Assembly: GCA_028671895.1 (NCBI GenBank)
Contig: JAPMAC010000221.1
Location: 1,488,001 to 1,552,000, forward strand
Reading direction: 5' to 3'
Origin: Oenanthe sinensis
Taxonomy: Eukaryota; Streptophyta; Magnoliopsida; Apiales; Apiaceae
DNA length: 64,000 nt
Part shown: positions 47,388 through 59,134 of the stretch, piece by piece
Layout of the letters: every line of letters starts with the position of its first letter
Position numbering within the stretch: the stretch's first letter is position 1
Notes under the pieces: model-generated
Databases searched by the model: none
Told to the model about the DNA's origin: nothing
The model's input: the letters and a program-made list of their open reading frames with translations, nothing else
Translations under genes and position numbers: made by a program

Positions 47388-49234
47388 TGTTAGGTCCCGA
47401 AATATCGTAGAAGGGGGGTTGAATACGATATTCACAATAATTTAAATTCTTTTCTGAATTTGCGGATAAATAAATTATTGCTTCAGAGTGGGTTTGGCCG
47501 TTTGTAGTGTTTAGGTGAACTGCCTACTAATTTTCTGTGTGTCCGGATAAATCAATTAGGCTCAAGAAAATTAGCAAGTAATTAAATGAGACAAGTTTCC
47601 GGGAATATATCTTTCGTATATAAACCCAGAGGGGTGCTACACCCAGTTAAAAATATAACTGGCTTCCAAAGAATAAATTAATTCTTTGCTACTAACACAA
47701 AAATATTAGGCTCAGTTCCTATACAAATATATCTAAATTAGTACAAGGAAAAACTGAGTCCGTAGGGAGTGATATCTAGGAGCCCTGAGTATTTTTCGTT
47801 AAAGAACCGGGTCCTAATATCTGACCGGGAGCAAGGTATGGATGTGTATAAATTATTCTCTTGCTCCGGCCATGGCTGCTCTCTACATATTATTTGTGTT
47901 GAAGAAGACGACCCTTCGAATGAGTGGCTGGCCTCCTTTTATTTGTGTAGACTTTAAATCAATTAAAGTAGCTGCTGTAATTTGATTGGCTAAGGGCTGA
48001 GTGGCGCCATACACAGCTGATATACAGGGGAGGCGCAACTTACTAGTTAATATATTAAGGAAAGCAAGTGGCGCCAGTACAGGGAGTATACTGGGCAGAC
48101 GCCACTTACAACTTTAACTTAATATATTTATTTAGCTGCAAGTGGCGCCACTACAGGGAATCAAGAGGGGAGGCGCCACTTAGAACATATTTGATTAACA
48201 TCAAATATGTGGCGCGTGAGAATTTAAGTGGCGCTTCACTATTCACATGGTCAAAGTACAATTTGATCACTGCACTTTGACCTCCTTCTCATTCCTTGAT
48301 TGAAGTTTACTAACTTCCATTTCTTGTATCAAAGTCTTGTCACTTTACACCCTGTACCCTGAGCTGTTTCCGTTCTTCGACTGTAGTTCAGAAACTTTCA
48401 CTTTTCGTACCAAGGTTGTGACACTTTGCACCCTGCACCCTTTGAGCTGTTTAGCTGTTAGCTGTTGGCTGTTAGCTGTTTAGCTGTTTGGCTGTAGCCT
48501 CTACAAATTACTTTTCGTACCTTAACAAATAATCGTTCTTTCCAAGTACGTTCTTCAACTTAACAATTCTTCTATAGTTAATACTCAGATTCCTTTCACA
48601 TACTGCTGACGCCTAGTGCAACTGGTCTGGTTCACAGACGACTAACTTCGATCCAGGTCTTCGTATTATAGCCTTACTTGCATTGTTAAGTTTACAGCAA
48701 CTTCATTGCTTCGAACACTGACTGTCAATAAACATTGTAACTTCACTGGAATCTTTTCTGGTACTTAGACAACTTCTCCATTACTACCACAATCTTGAAT
48801 ACTTCATTCTTTGTTCTTCACTGATGCTTGAACATTTAAATAAACTTCTTTCAGTGAGTATAACTTCAAGACTGCAACTGTCTTCTTTCACCTTTGTCTT
48901 TACCCTTCTGGATTCCTATGCTTCGAACACTGTCTATCTTTAATCAATGCTACTGCACTGAAATCTGTTAGTGGCACTGCTATACTGAATCTTCAACACT
49001 TCTGAAACCCTGAAAGTCTTTAAACATTGTTCTTCACTGAGGCATGAACATATAAATGAACTTCTTTCAGTGACCTGTAGTAGACTCCAAAACTTCTTCT
49101 AATGTCTTGATTCACTGTATCTGTCATGTCTTCAATTCTTCCTGATTTCTGTGTAGGCGTAGTATTATTTACTTGTCCTGTTCTAGTGTTGAGTTATCAC
49201 GATTTCTATTTATACAGCTTCGTAATCTCCAACA
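47388..49234 (-). repeat. E4 3' LTR
   Basis: Plus-strand edges TGTTAGGTCCCG and ...ATCTCCAACA. It contains the GTGGCGCC inverted-repeat cluster (48001-48240) and a CTGTTAGCTGTT-type short repeat near 48435-48495. A minus-strand TATAAATA sits only about 20 bp inside the U3 end (49209-49216). Confidence 0.93.
48001..48240. repeat. GTGGCGCC inverted-repeat cluster in the E4 LTR
   Basis: AAGTGGCGCC at 48066-48075 and 48140-48149, with GGCGCCACTT at 48172-48181 and a similar GCCACTT at 48101-48107. The 48140/48172 pair is a perfect 10-bp stem. A separate perfect 11-bp inverted repeat, ACATATTTGAT/ATCAAATATGT, lies at 48185-48210. The right LTR has the same cluster at +11746. Confidence 0.92.
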
Positions 49235-49247
49235 ATCTCCCCCTATT
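49235..49247 (-). other. E4 polypurine tract
   Basis: The minus strand reads AATAGGGGGAGAT next to the LTR start TGTTGGAG. It is the same core as in E3. Confidence 0.9.
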
Positions 49248-51240
49248 TGATTGTTAAACCTTAGCAAACAAATCACCTAGGGAGGATAACTCAACTAATA
49301 ACTAGAAAAAGTAATCGCCCGAGACTTGTAAATAATGCTACTGGTTTTTCTGGATCAGATAATGCATTTCCAGATTTCTTCTGTAACTGAAATGAGATAT
49401 GCTTGTTCCTCTGACACTGAACTGATATTCAAGTGGTATCATCTTCATTTCTGTCTGTTTGAGCTTTCTCCATTTCAAAATCCTTCATAGTGTGAACTTA
49501 AAGAACTTATCACGAACAGAGCTTCATAAGAATCATTATTTCTGGGTATGTCTTCAATCAATACTGAACATAGCTCAAATGATGTTCTCCCCCTACGAAT
49601 GTGATTCTCCTTCTTATTCTTCTTCTCCCTTTAGAAAATCAATGAAATAGTCATTTCTGTTCTTCTAAGTATAGAATACAGCTTCTTGATTCTCCCATAT
49701 ATCTGTTGTTTCCCCTCAAGATCAGAAGATAAGATTTTCTTTTTCGTGTCTAAAATCTCCCCCTAAGGCTATTAACTTCTCCCAAGGATACGAACCCCTT
49801 TTCCCAAGGATCTCCAGGATTGATCTTCAGGATCCAGGAACTTACCTTAAGAGTCCAGGATACGAACCCCTTTAGGAGATTACCTCTTAACTCTTCCGAA
49901 GGATACGAAGATAAGACTTATTAACTTCACCTTTTTCTCCCTATAAATTCTCCCCCTTAGTTGAGGAATCCTCCAATGGCCCACTTTTGAAGATACCAAT
50001 TGTTAATACCAATTGTTAGGTCCTCTTTTAAATGGTTTGTCTTCCAAAGAAGGTTCTCGTCTGACGTTGATCGGGAAAAATATAGTAACTTTTCTTCCAG
50101 AAGTAGCAAGTAGCAAGGGTAAGTGTTTGGCTTATGGTTTCCTCACTTCTACTACGTTCTGTTGGTGTTTACACTTAAGTGTCGAGCACTTTGAAGTGTT
50201 TCACTCTTTCTCTCCCTATCTCTCACTAAGTGTATCTCTCCCTCACTTTCACTCAAGTGTTTCTCTCTCTCACTTTCACTCTGCATTCCAAATTTAGCCT
50301 TCTGTACCTGCAAGTGAAATCCATCAATTCATGCATTCCCAACACCTGATTCATCAGAATGAACTGAATCACTATCAAGTGGGGAATTGCCTCGTAGAGG
50401 TGTTCTTGATCTATCATGCATAAGCACTGTCCCACACCAGACTCAATAGCAATTGCTAAATCACTGTCTAGTGGAGCCTCACCTTTTTGAGATGGGTTAT
50501 CCCAAGATTTTAAAATCTTTTTAGGAATCCTGCCTTGTTCTATCAAGGAGTTGCCTCACACCTTCTCCGTAAACGGGAGGTGGACATTCCTTTTCAGGAT
50601 TTGGAAATGTTCCTTCCAGGAGGGGCGACGTAGTAGACAATGTAATGAATGGCAAATTAGAGTCTACGTTTCCCTCGTAACCCAATGACGGGTGTTTGTT
50701 AACATGCCTATACCTCACACTGTGCACGCCTTGCAATGTGTCCAATTGTTAGGCCCCTAGTATAACTGTTAGGATTGTTAGGTCCCAAAAATTATATAAG
50801 GTTCCTAGTATATATATGTTTAGGCTTACCATCAGCGTGAGTGCCGGTGGTGTGCTTGACTCATTACAAGATGCTCTGGCTGACGAACGAATTTCAATGG
50901 ACTCACCCTGTTGAGAGAATGATTCCAGAGACAGTTTTATTGCCTTTTCAGCTCTGCATCCTTTTGAGAAGATACAGATGAGCTTACAGTTACCTCAGTT
51001 TATATACTACTTTGTTTCTCTGGAGGTAGAGCTGTGGGTGCACTTCCGACTTCATCCTTATTTGCTGCATCAAGTGCAGTTTCTCCCTTATCAACCTCTA
51101 ACTAACAAAGTTTCCTTATATCTTCGGGGGTTAATATATGGAAGTGGATGAATGAGTGTTTGGTATGAAGGCCTGGGTAAGAGATTGATGGGTTTTCAAC
51201 CTCCTGGCCAGCTTCTGTAGCCACTGGGGGCTAAACGGAT
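49248..51240 (-). pseudogene. E4 decayed env-like region
   Basis: It aligns piecewise with E3's relic (19255-20700, opposite strand), and around 51035-51075 also with E1's env-like gene (CATCCTTATTTGCTGCA...GTGCAGTT). Frames are short (97 codons at most, 50253-50546). Several LTR-end-like words TGTTAGG(T/C)CC lie within it (50015, 50746, 50776). No product can be predicted. Confidence 0.5.
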
Positions 51241-53470
51241 AAAATCATTTAAATAAGATAAAGAAATAATCACCTTAACATTCCAAAATATATTTTTCAT
51301 CTCAAAGAGAAAGAAAAATATAAGAAGGAATGGTAATGGATTGCATTAAAGCACTTTTAATAAAAGAGTTTTGTCGGTTCTAAAGATTTATCATTTAAGA
51401 ACATGAAACCAATAGAAATTTTCTTTAAGATACTTATCCCATAATAAAACGCGGGAGTATCAGAGAAAAATTCTATCCCTTATGAATTTCTTATAAGGCA
51501 AACTTCCCATAATAAAACGCGGGAATTTATACCAAAGAAGAAATTCAACACTCTTCTACCAAATTATATCTTAATAAAATGACTCTTTTCCATTAAAACC
51601 TAAGTACTGTAAGTTTTGAAAACAGTTTTGCAAAACATCCTTATCAGATAGAGGACTATGATTTTCCGACACATAATGCAATTATGATTTACATCATTTT
51701 CGTCCACCTGATAGTATCCCCGACTTAAAATAAAAACATGACAATTGGGGTAGTATGTATGCTTAACAATACAGTACTAGGCCTTCAAAATAACAACCAC
51801 TGTTTTGGTACTATGAATCAATGTGAAACATACATTGAAACAAGTATTTGAAAACAAATAATTTTACAAGTGATTGGTACCTCGAAGTTAAAACAAGTTT
51901 TCAAAAGAGAGAAAAAGCTTTTAAAGATAAAACAATTAAAACAAGCTTTTGGGAGAGGATAAAGTTTCGAGAGAAATGAAAGATTATCCTTAAGAAAAGT
52001 TTTTCAAAAGAGAAGTTTTGAAAAAGAATTCTGAAGTTTTCTTAACTAAAACTGATTAGAAAAATGAATGTATCTTTGAATAAAACAATTTGAAAAAGAA
52101 ATAGACAAAAATTTCTTTTAAATACATTCAGAAATCAGTCAAAGAGAGAAAACTAAATATATTAATACTAACGGCTTTTTCAAAAACCAATTTTTACTTA
52201 GAATAAAAGACTAAGCAAATCCATTAGTATCAATATATCACAATTATTTTGTAATAAAATATTATTCAATTATTACAAAGTAATAAAAGATAATAATTAT
52301 ACTACAAATAATTATGCTGCGAATTTATTTTAATTTACTTAAATCATGGAACCAATATATCACTGAATTGTTTTATATCATCATAATTTAAATAAATCAA
52401 AATAAATTAAATACTTATATTGTACCAAACAATTACCAATAACATGCATATATACAAATCAAATAGACATGGCAATCAATTCAGTAGAACAATAAGTATT
52501 TAGACATATTTTTATTATTAGTGATTTCAGATATACAACTTGTATTATCACTAATATTAAAAATATCACAATTAATTGCACGTTGATGCCAATTATTTGA
52601 TATTTATCAATAATTTCAAGATGCAAGAAATTGTGCTTCTTATATTTTATAAAATCAAAATTATGAAACTAATAATCATTGAATTGCTTCAATCCATAAT
52701 TTTAATAAGATAAAATAATTTCGCTAAATACTAAAATATTCATAGGATTGAATATTAGCATCTAACTTCCTACACTATATCTAATAATTGTCACTCTAGC
52801 ATATTACAATTATACTCATAACAATTATTAATGATATATGTAAGCTCGAGAAAATAGTTGAATAGAAATTCACAAGTCCTTTAAATATAGACATTTAACA
52901 CTTGTGTTCCTAATTGCAACTTCTCGCAACAAAAACAAATTTAGAAATATTTTCTAAGTATATAAAATATTGAGAATTTTATACACATAACTTAGAAAAT
53001 ACTTTGTCTTCCAATATTAGTGAATTTTGAAATATGCATTAATTACTTAGAACAGAAATTCTAAATACAATCACTAATACTAAAAGTATCACAATTATTT
53101 GTAATAAAATATTAAGAAATATCAGAGCAAAATATCAGAGCAATTAAGCAAGACATCTTGACTAATACTCATCAAATATTTAACATGCAAATAATTATGC
53201 TTCTAACTTATGCTAAATAATTTAACTACCACTTATGTATATAACATTGTAAGCATGATAATTAAACTAATAGCAAAAAGTATGAGGTACTGGATTTAAA
53301 ATAAATTCACAAGTCCTTTAAATATTAAAAATTTAATACTTGTGAACTCATTTGAGAATTCCTTGCAGATGGGATTTCCAACAAATATGCAAATAAATAA
53401 TATCCCAAATTCACTAACCAACTTAGACAAAATGAATTCATCAAGTTGTTTAACAAATATCTGCAATTTA
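51241..53470. other. E4 AT-rich spacer
   Basis: Noncoding, about 2.2 kb, with recurring ATTAGTATC/ATCACTAATATT words. Parts correspond in order to E3's spacer on the opposite strand. Such a long spacer between pol and the env-like relic is absent from E1, whose equivalent is under 0.7 kb. Confidence 0.5.
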
Positions 53471-56050
53471 TTCTACTAGTGACAATCTCAAAAGAAATGA
53501 TACCTGGTGTCCATGCGCTTGTTCCATACGTGGTGTGAAGAGATCAATAGAGTTGCTGGAAATAATGACAGCTTCTAGGAATGACTTCTCTGTCTTTCTT
53601 ACAACCTGCATTATCTATATCTATATAGCCAATTAGGTTAAACCTAGTATCTTTAAGGTCCCAGATTCTCAGAATTGGTGATCCCCTAAGATATCTAACA
53701 ATTCATAACTTAGCTATAAGATAAGATTCTCTAGTATCCACTTGGAAACTTGCACATAGGCATATCAAGAATAAAATATATGGTCTTTATTCATAGAATA
53801 AGTAATGAGCTGATCATACCTCTATAGCTTGTCACTTCAGTTCATATACCTGATTTGCCCTAATCAAGCTTAGTGGATTGTTGGCAAGAAGTCTTGGCAG
53901 GTCTAGAATCTTCCAAATTGCGCATCTTCAAAAGATCCTTGACTTACTTTAATTGCCATCATTCTTTCGAATTACTTGTAATCCAAAAAGAATTGCAACT
54001 CTTCCAACATGCTCATGTTACCTACTCTGCATTTACTTAGCAAATATCTTGCCAAATTTTCATTAGTAGACCCACATATAATATAATCATTGTATTCTAG
54101 CACTAATATTGAATTGTGTGTGCTTTGTATTCTAAAGAGATATATGTGTATAACTACTCTAATATAAAATTATTTTCAAGTAATTAGTAATTAGAGTGTC
54201 ATACCATGTCCTTGACGATTTGCTTGAATCCCTAACTCCATTCACAGAGAGCTTGTGAAGAGAATGATATACAAATTCCAATGATCTGCAACTTCAAAGT
54301 CCAGGAAATGTTGTACATCAACTTCAACTTCTAACTCACCATTCAGGAGTCCACTTTGTTCACATTCATCTGATAGATATTCATGCTTGAATGCTCAACA
54401 GGTGCTAGGGATATCCTGTTATTAGGTCCTCATCTTGTTAGGCCCTAAAAGGATCAAGTCTCGTCACTGGTGCTTACTATTTGATCTTGAAAGTCCCGAA
54501 GATTCTGTTTCCATCATCGTCGATACCTTCTACATGATATTAACCTGTAGCAACCAGTTTGGCTTTGTCCCTCATAACAATGCCAATAATCATCTAGTCT
54601 CTGAGAACCCTTATTGTACCAATTTCAACTTCGTCTTGTGGTCTGGGTTCCAGCTTCAGTAGATTCTGCCTTCGAACCGATTGAGATCATCTTGCATTAC
54701 AATCACCCAATCTGGATCAATCAGTGCATCTTCACTATTCTTTGGGATACCAAATGTTGATTGTTGGGTCCCGAAAAATATATGTTCATCTTGATTAGCA
54801 CTTCTAGCCTTTACTCAAAATCCGGTTTACTAAGAACTAGACTTCAGGAATGACTTTGACTTTAAACCCTTTTGTCTTGGCAGATATGTTCTTGATGTAT
54901 TCCTTTGATCTTCATTGTGTTGAGTACGACTAGAGATCCTTCTTTTATTTGCTCCCCCTAAGTTGCTGCTAGGATGTGTTGAAGATCCTTCACCTTATAC
55001 AGTGGATTCTGTTCAAGTTCACGAGTTATGTAGATTCACTACCATTTCCACTAATAGGATCTGAATCAACATCATTATCATTGTTTCCTTTTACAACCTC
55101 AATTTCATCATCAGTATCTGAATTTGACTCTGACAATATGTCAAACTTCAAAGATTCAGAATAGTCTTTCATTTGAATGCTTAGGAGCTTGGTGTAATAG
55201 GTCGACACATTCAGACTTTCAATCACCTTCTGGTTTTACATCATATATGCCTTGAAAGCTTTCGACTTCAATGAGTAGCCGAGGAAATTGTTCCATGAGC
55301 CTTAACTTTAAACTTGCCAAGATGCCCATCTAAATCTTCAATAAATATCAATTTCCTCCAAACACACGAAAGAGCTTCAGTGTTTGCTTCTGATTGGCCA
55401 TTATCTCATATGATGTCTTTTCACGATCTTGTTGATTAAAACAGCATGTTGTGTTAATTGTTTTAGCATCAAAGTACCTTTATCAGTGCAGAATTCATAT
55501 AGAACTTCATTGGCGAAATTCAGTTTCATTATCTGACTTCAAAGTTCTCACAGCTTACTTTGCTTCCAACTTGATCTTCCTGATGTGATCAATCACCATC
55601 TGTGACATTTTGTCTGTTGAATGCACGAACATCACCAACTTGTAATTAGGGTTGTCATTAATCACCACTAAGCATATTTCTTCATTGACATAAATTGCTT
55701 CGGTGTGATGTTTTTGTTGACTTCCCTATGTGACATACTTCAAAATGTCCTTCTTGATAGAATTCCATTAGAAGCAGTCCTCTCACCAATTTCATCTTTA
55801 TCGGAGAATCCATTGTCTTGTTGACCAAGTATGAGAGCTTCTTTTGCCATAACTAACTCTTTGCTGATGAAGCTTTACTGAAAAGTTCACTTCACCTTTG
55901 CATACAAAATCCATGTCAGCTACGAACAAATTTCCTCACTCTCAGATGAGTGAGCTTCCAACCTTCTTGTTTGAGATCAAACACTTTTCCTTTTCAATGG
56001 TTTTCCAGAAAACCCTTGATAAAAAATTCCCTAGTGCCCTGTAGATAGTG
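53471..56050 (-). pseudogene. E4 decayed pol (integrase, RT, RNase H relics)
   Basis: Recognised by alignment with E1 pol on the same strand: 53490-53560 with E1 RNase H (61140-61205); 54000-54130 with E1 RT around the YVDD site (61850-61970), where the catalytic codons are no longer intact; 54500-54770 with E1 RT N-terminus (62320-62535); and 55690-55990 with E1's GAG-pre-integrase region (63690-63960). Indels and stops are frequent throughout, so no enzyme can be made. Identity looks around 60-70% by eye. Confidence 0.65.
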
Positions 56051-58384
56051 CTCAACTCCTTCAACAAGAAAGATGCTTCCATTGATGACAGTTCTTAAAT
56101 CATGATAGCCATATCCCTTGTACATCCTTTGCTGTCATCTCCAAAGGTTACCATCAGGGAGGCCTTCTCAACCAACTGTGATGTTAGAGCTTTAATCTTA
56201 ATCATATGCCTCGAACAATAAATGTCACGAAGTCACATAACTTTTGCCTTTAGTTACATACTCTGCAATCACAAATGATTAAGCTTCTTGGTACTCAATT
56301 TTAATTGAGTCCAGATGGGTTAGAGATATTAATAAAGGTAACAACAGCTTCATTATGCATATTAAAAAATTCAGTACTTAATTTCCTAAAAGCACATGGA
56401 TAGAAGAATTAACAAATTAATTACTAATTCTTTCTAATCCATTTCTGTCGTTGTCTAACATATTTTACTATCTCTAATTACCTAAGTCAGTTTTAGATTA
56501 AGCTTCGAATCTACATGACTTACTGACTACTTAGATAATTCTACCATCTTTTAACCAATTATCCCTAACAAGCAATACATGATCTGATATAGCATTTAAG
56601 TGCAACTATGTGAGTAAAAGCAAATCATGTGAAAATAAGCACATAAACAATTTAAGAATATGCAGAATATTTGAATAAGACATTTTGAGCAATATCAAAT
56701 TCCACATATACTTGTCAAGTCATTAATAAGAGCAAATATAAAATATCTGATATATGACCTGTTTGTCTATTAGCAATTTTCACAACATTAGCAGAGGTAT
56801 TAAATCACAGAAGATTTAAATCAAGTTCCTGCAAATGTTTTAGGGATACACTTAACCGTCTAGAACACCCTATCTAATTCTTCAGATATTCATTTTACTG
56901 CATATAAAATCAAGTATGAAATGCACTAATTAAACTCATGAATCCTAGCATGCAATCTTATTCTTAGCAATCAATTAAGCATTTAAGTTCTAAGATGCTA
57001 ACATGCTATAATGAATATAATACATTTCAATACTTAAAACTAATATAGTTCTGAATTAGATAAACGTATACTAGTTAGAATGTGTACCTGTGAAGTGTTT
57101 AGTGATTCATCTCCAGTGTTGTTCATCGATGTCAAATATCCATTTGGTTCATCACTGTCACTGATAGAATCAGCCTTGCATTTAACTTCATCAACAATTT
57201 TACTTTCCCTTGCTGCATCCTCACTAATGCTTGAGATTCCTGCTTTAACTCAACATAGTGTCTGCCATCTTTTGCTTATACAGGCTTCTTCAAACTGTGT
57301 AGCAAAACCGTTATCTTGTCTTTTATAATCAACCATCCCTGTCTTGCAACCGCCTCTTGAACTGTACTTGAAAATCTCCTTCATGGAATCTATAAGTAAG
57401 CACCTTAGATTTAGAATTGGGATTCCGTCTGAATTTGATGTCACTGAACTTTCTATTACCCTGCAGGCTTGACTTGTAGTCCAGTTCTCAGGTTATTCCA
57501 AAGTGTCAAATTTATATACAACACCTTGACCACTACCTCGAGCTACAACATCTTTAATTCAGTTTCTTGGATCAATTCGTTTCTGTTCAGAGGTTCTCAA
57601 CCTTGACGTCAATCAAATTTGGTTCCTGGGTCACAAATACAGTGGATATGCTAATAACCTGCTTTACCAAATATTATTTTCTTCAGCTCTTGTTCTAGTT
57701 CATGGGCCTTCAGCACATACAGGTCTTTTACAGACAATGTGGTTGTATCCTTAAATCCCTGTTGGCTGTATCCTGTGTTCCAGATGATCTGCAGTGTTAG
57801 CACGAACTTCCTGTAATCTCCCTGTAGAAAAGTCTTTAAGGCTTGTACTGAGATTCCAGGTTGTCCAGTCTGTTCTCCTTCACTACTTCAAACCCCTAAG
57901 ATTTTTCATCCAAAAATTCAACTTAAATTAAACAAAAATTGTACCCAAATTAATTTCTTCTTTTACAGCTTCCAAAATATTAGTGGGATCCTATGGAGTA
58001 AACCTCTGAGGAAATTAATACCACCCATTCTTCAAACTGTTCCAGAATTAACTTCATCGAATAATCTTCAATCAATTTTTAGTTGTCTTCAATGCCCGGA
58101 AAAATCTTCATCTACAAACCCTTGAGCACCCTCGAATTAATATTTAAGAAAAATTTAGATTTACAGAATTTTTAATTTTCTTAGAAAATAAATTAATCAA
58201 AAATAAAAATATACAACAAATTAATTTTCAAGAATTTCGAATTTTCTTAAAAATTAAAATATCGTAAATTAATATTTAAGAAAAATTTTAGTTTTCAAGA
58301 ATTTTAAATTTTCTGGAAAAATAAATAAATCTAAAATAAAAATTAAAGAGTACAAAACTTGGGGGTACCAAACTGCATTTTAGG
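56051..58384 (-). other. E4 region in gag/protease position, unreadable
   Basis: By position this should be gag and protease. I see no CCHC knuckle or protease motif and no frame above 82 codons. From 58130 to 58340 the sequence becomes AT-rich with two diverged copies of an AATTAATATTTAAGAAAAATT unit. Confidence 0.4.
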
Positions 58385-58580
58385 TTAGTGGCGCCTAGAA
58401 ATTTAACTAAGTGGCGCTTACACAGGGAACACCCTGTGTAGGCGCAACTTAGGCTTAAAACCATTGTGTGGCGCTAACACAGGGGGGACAGACGAGCAGC
58501 GCAACAAACCCCTGAATTTTCTAAGTAGTCCATGTTAAGTGGCGCTGCGCGTGGAATACAATTCACTGCCTTATTTTTCA
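58385..58580. repeat. GTGGCGC motif cluster in the E4 leader
   Basis: TAGTGGCGCC (58386), AAGTGGCGCT (58409), GGCGCAACTT (58441), GTGGCGCT (58468) and AAGTGGCGCT (58537), plus a perfect CACAGGG-AACA-CCCTGTG hairpin at 58421-58438. The words match the cluster in the E4 LTRs, although this lies in the internal leader. Confidence 0.88.
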
Positions 58581-58699
58581 AGTGTAGCGCGTGACAACAA
58601 CCTGCTGAAAGAACCCAAAAGTCGAATCACCTTTTGCTCATTCAACTTAACAAGCTGCGGCCGAGATACTTGACTTTGCTAGAAATGGACCACGTTAAT

Positions 58700-59035
58700 A
58701 ATAAATTTATATTATAAACTTAATTTCTTTAAAAATTATAAAATAAACTAATTAAAATTTATAACATAAACTAATAAAAGTTTATAAAACAAATTTTATA
58801 AAAGTTTATATATTAAATTTAATATAAAGTTTATTAAATAAGCTAATTAAAATTTATAATATAAACTAATAAAAGTTTATAAAACAAATTTTATAAAAGT
58901 TTATGAAATAAATTTAATCTTAAATCTATAAAATAAACTAATTAAAATTTATAATATAGACTAATAAAAGTTTATAAAGAAAATTTTATAAAAGTTTATA
59001 AAATAACTTTATTAAAAGTTTATAATTAAACTTAT
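58700..59035. repeat. 95-bp AT-rich tandem repeat in the E4 leader
   Basis: AATTAAAATTTATAA begins units at 58750, 58845 and 58940 (period 95), each with CTAATAAAAGTTTATAAA and AAATTTTATAAAAGTTTAT. It occupies the same place, just after the 5' LTR, as the 121-bp array of E3, but the sequence is unrelated. Confidence 0.88.
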
Positions 59036-59118
59036 TTAACAAGGTCTCCTCCTGAGTAAGCAGCTTGGGCTTGTTGAGCTTTACTGGGTTACGGATCCTG
59101 ATTTGTATATCAATCAGC

Positions 59119-59132
59119 GAGCTCTGATACCA
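59119..59132 (-). other. E4 primer binding site
   Basis: The minus strand reads TGGTATCAGAGCTC, two bases from the 5' LTR. It matches initiator tRNA-Met. Confidence 0.9.
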
Positions 59133-59134
59133 AT

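Noticed and set aside
47769..47957. 62-codon frame repeated in both E4 LTRs (also 59515-59703)
   Set aside because: Duplicate by LTR identity; starts and ends carry no support and no domain is recognisable.
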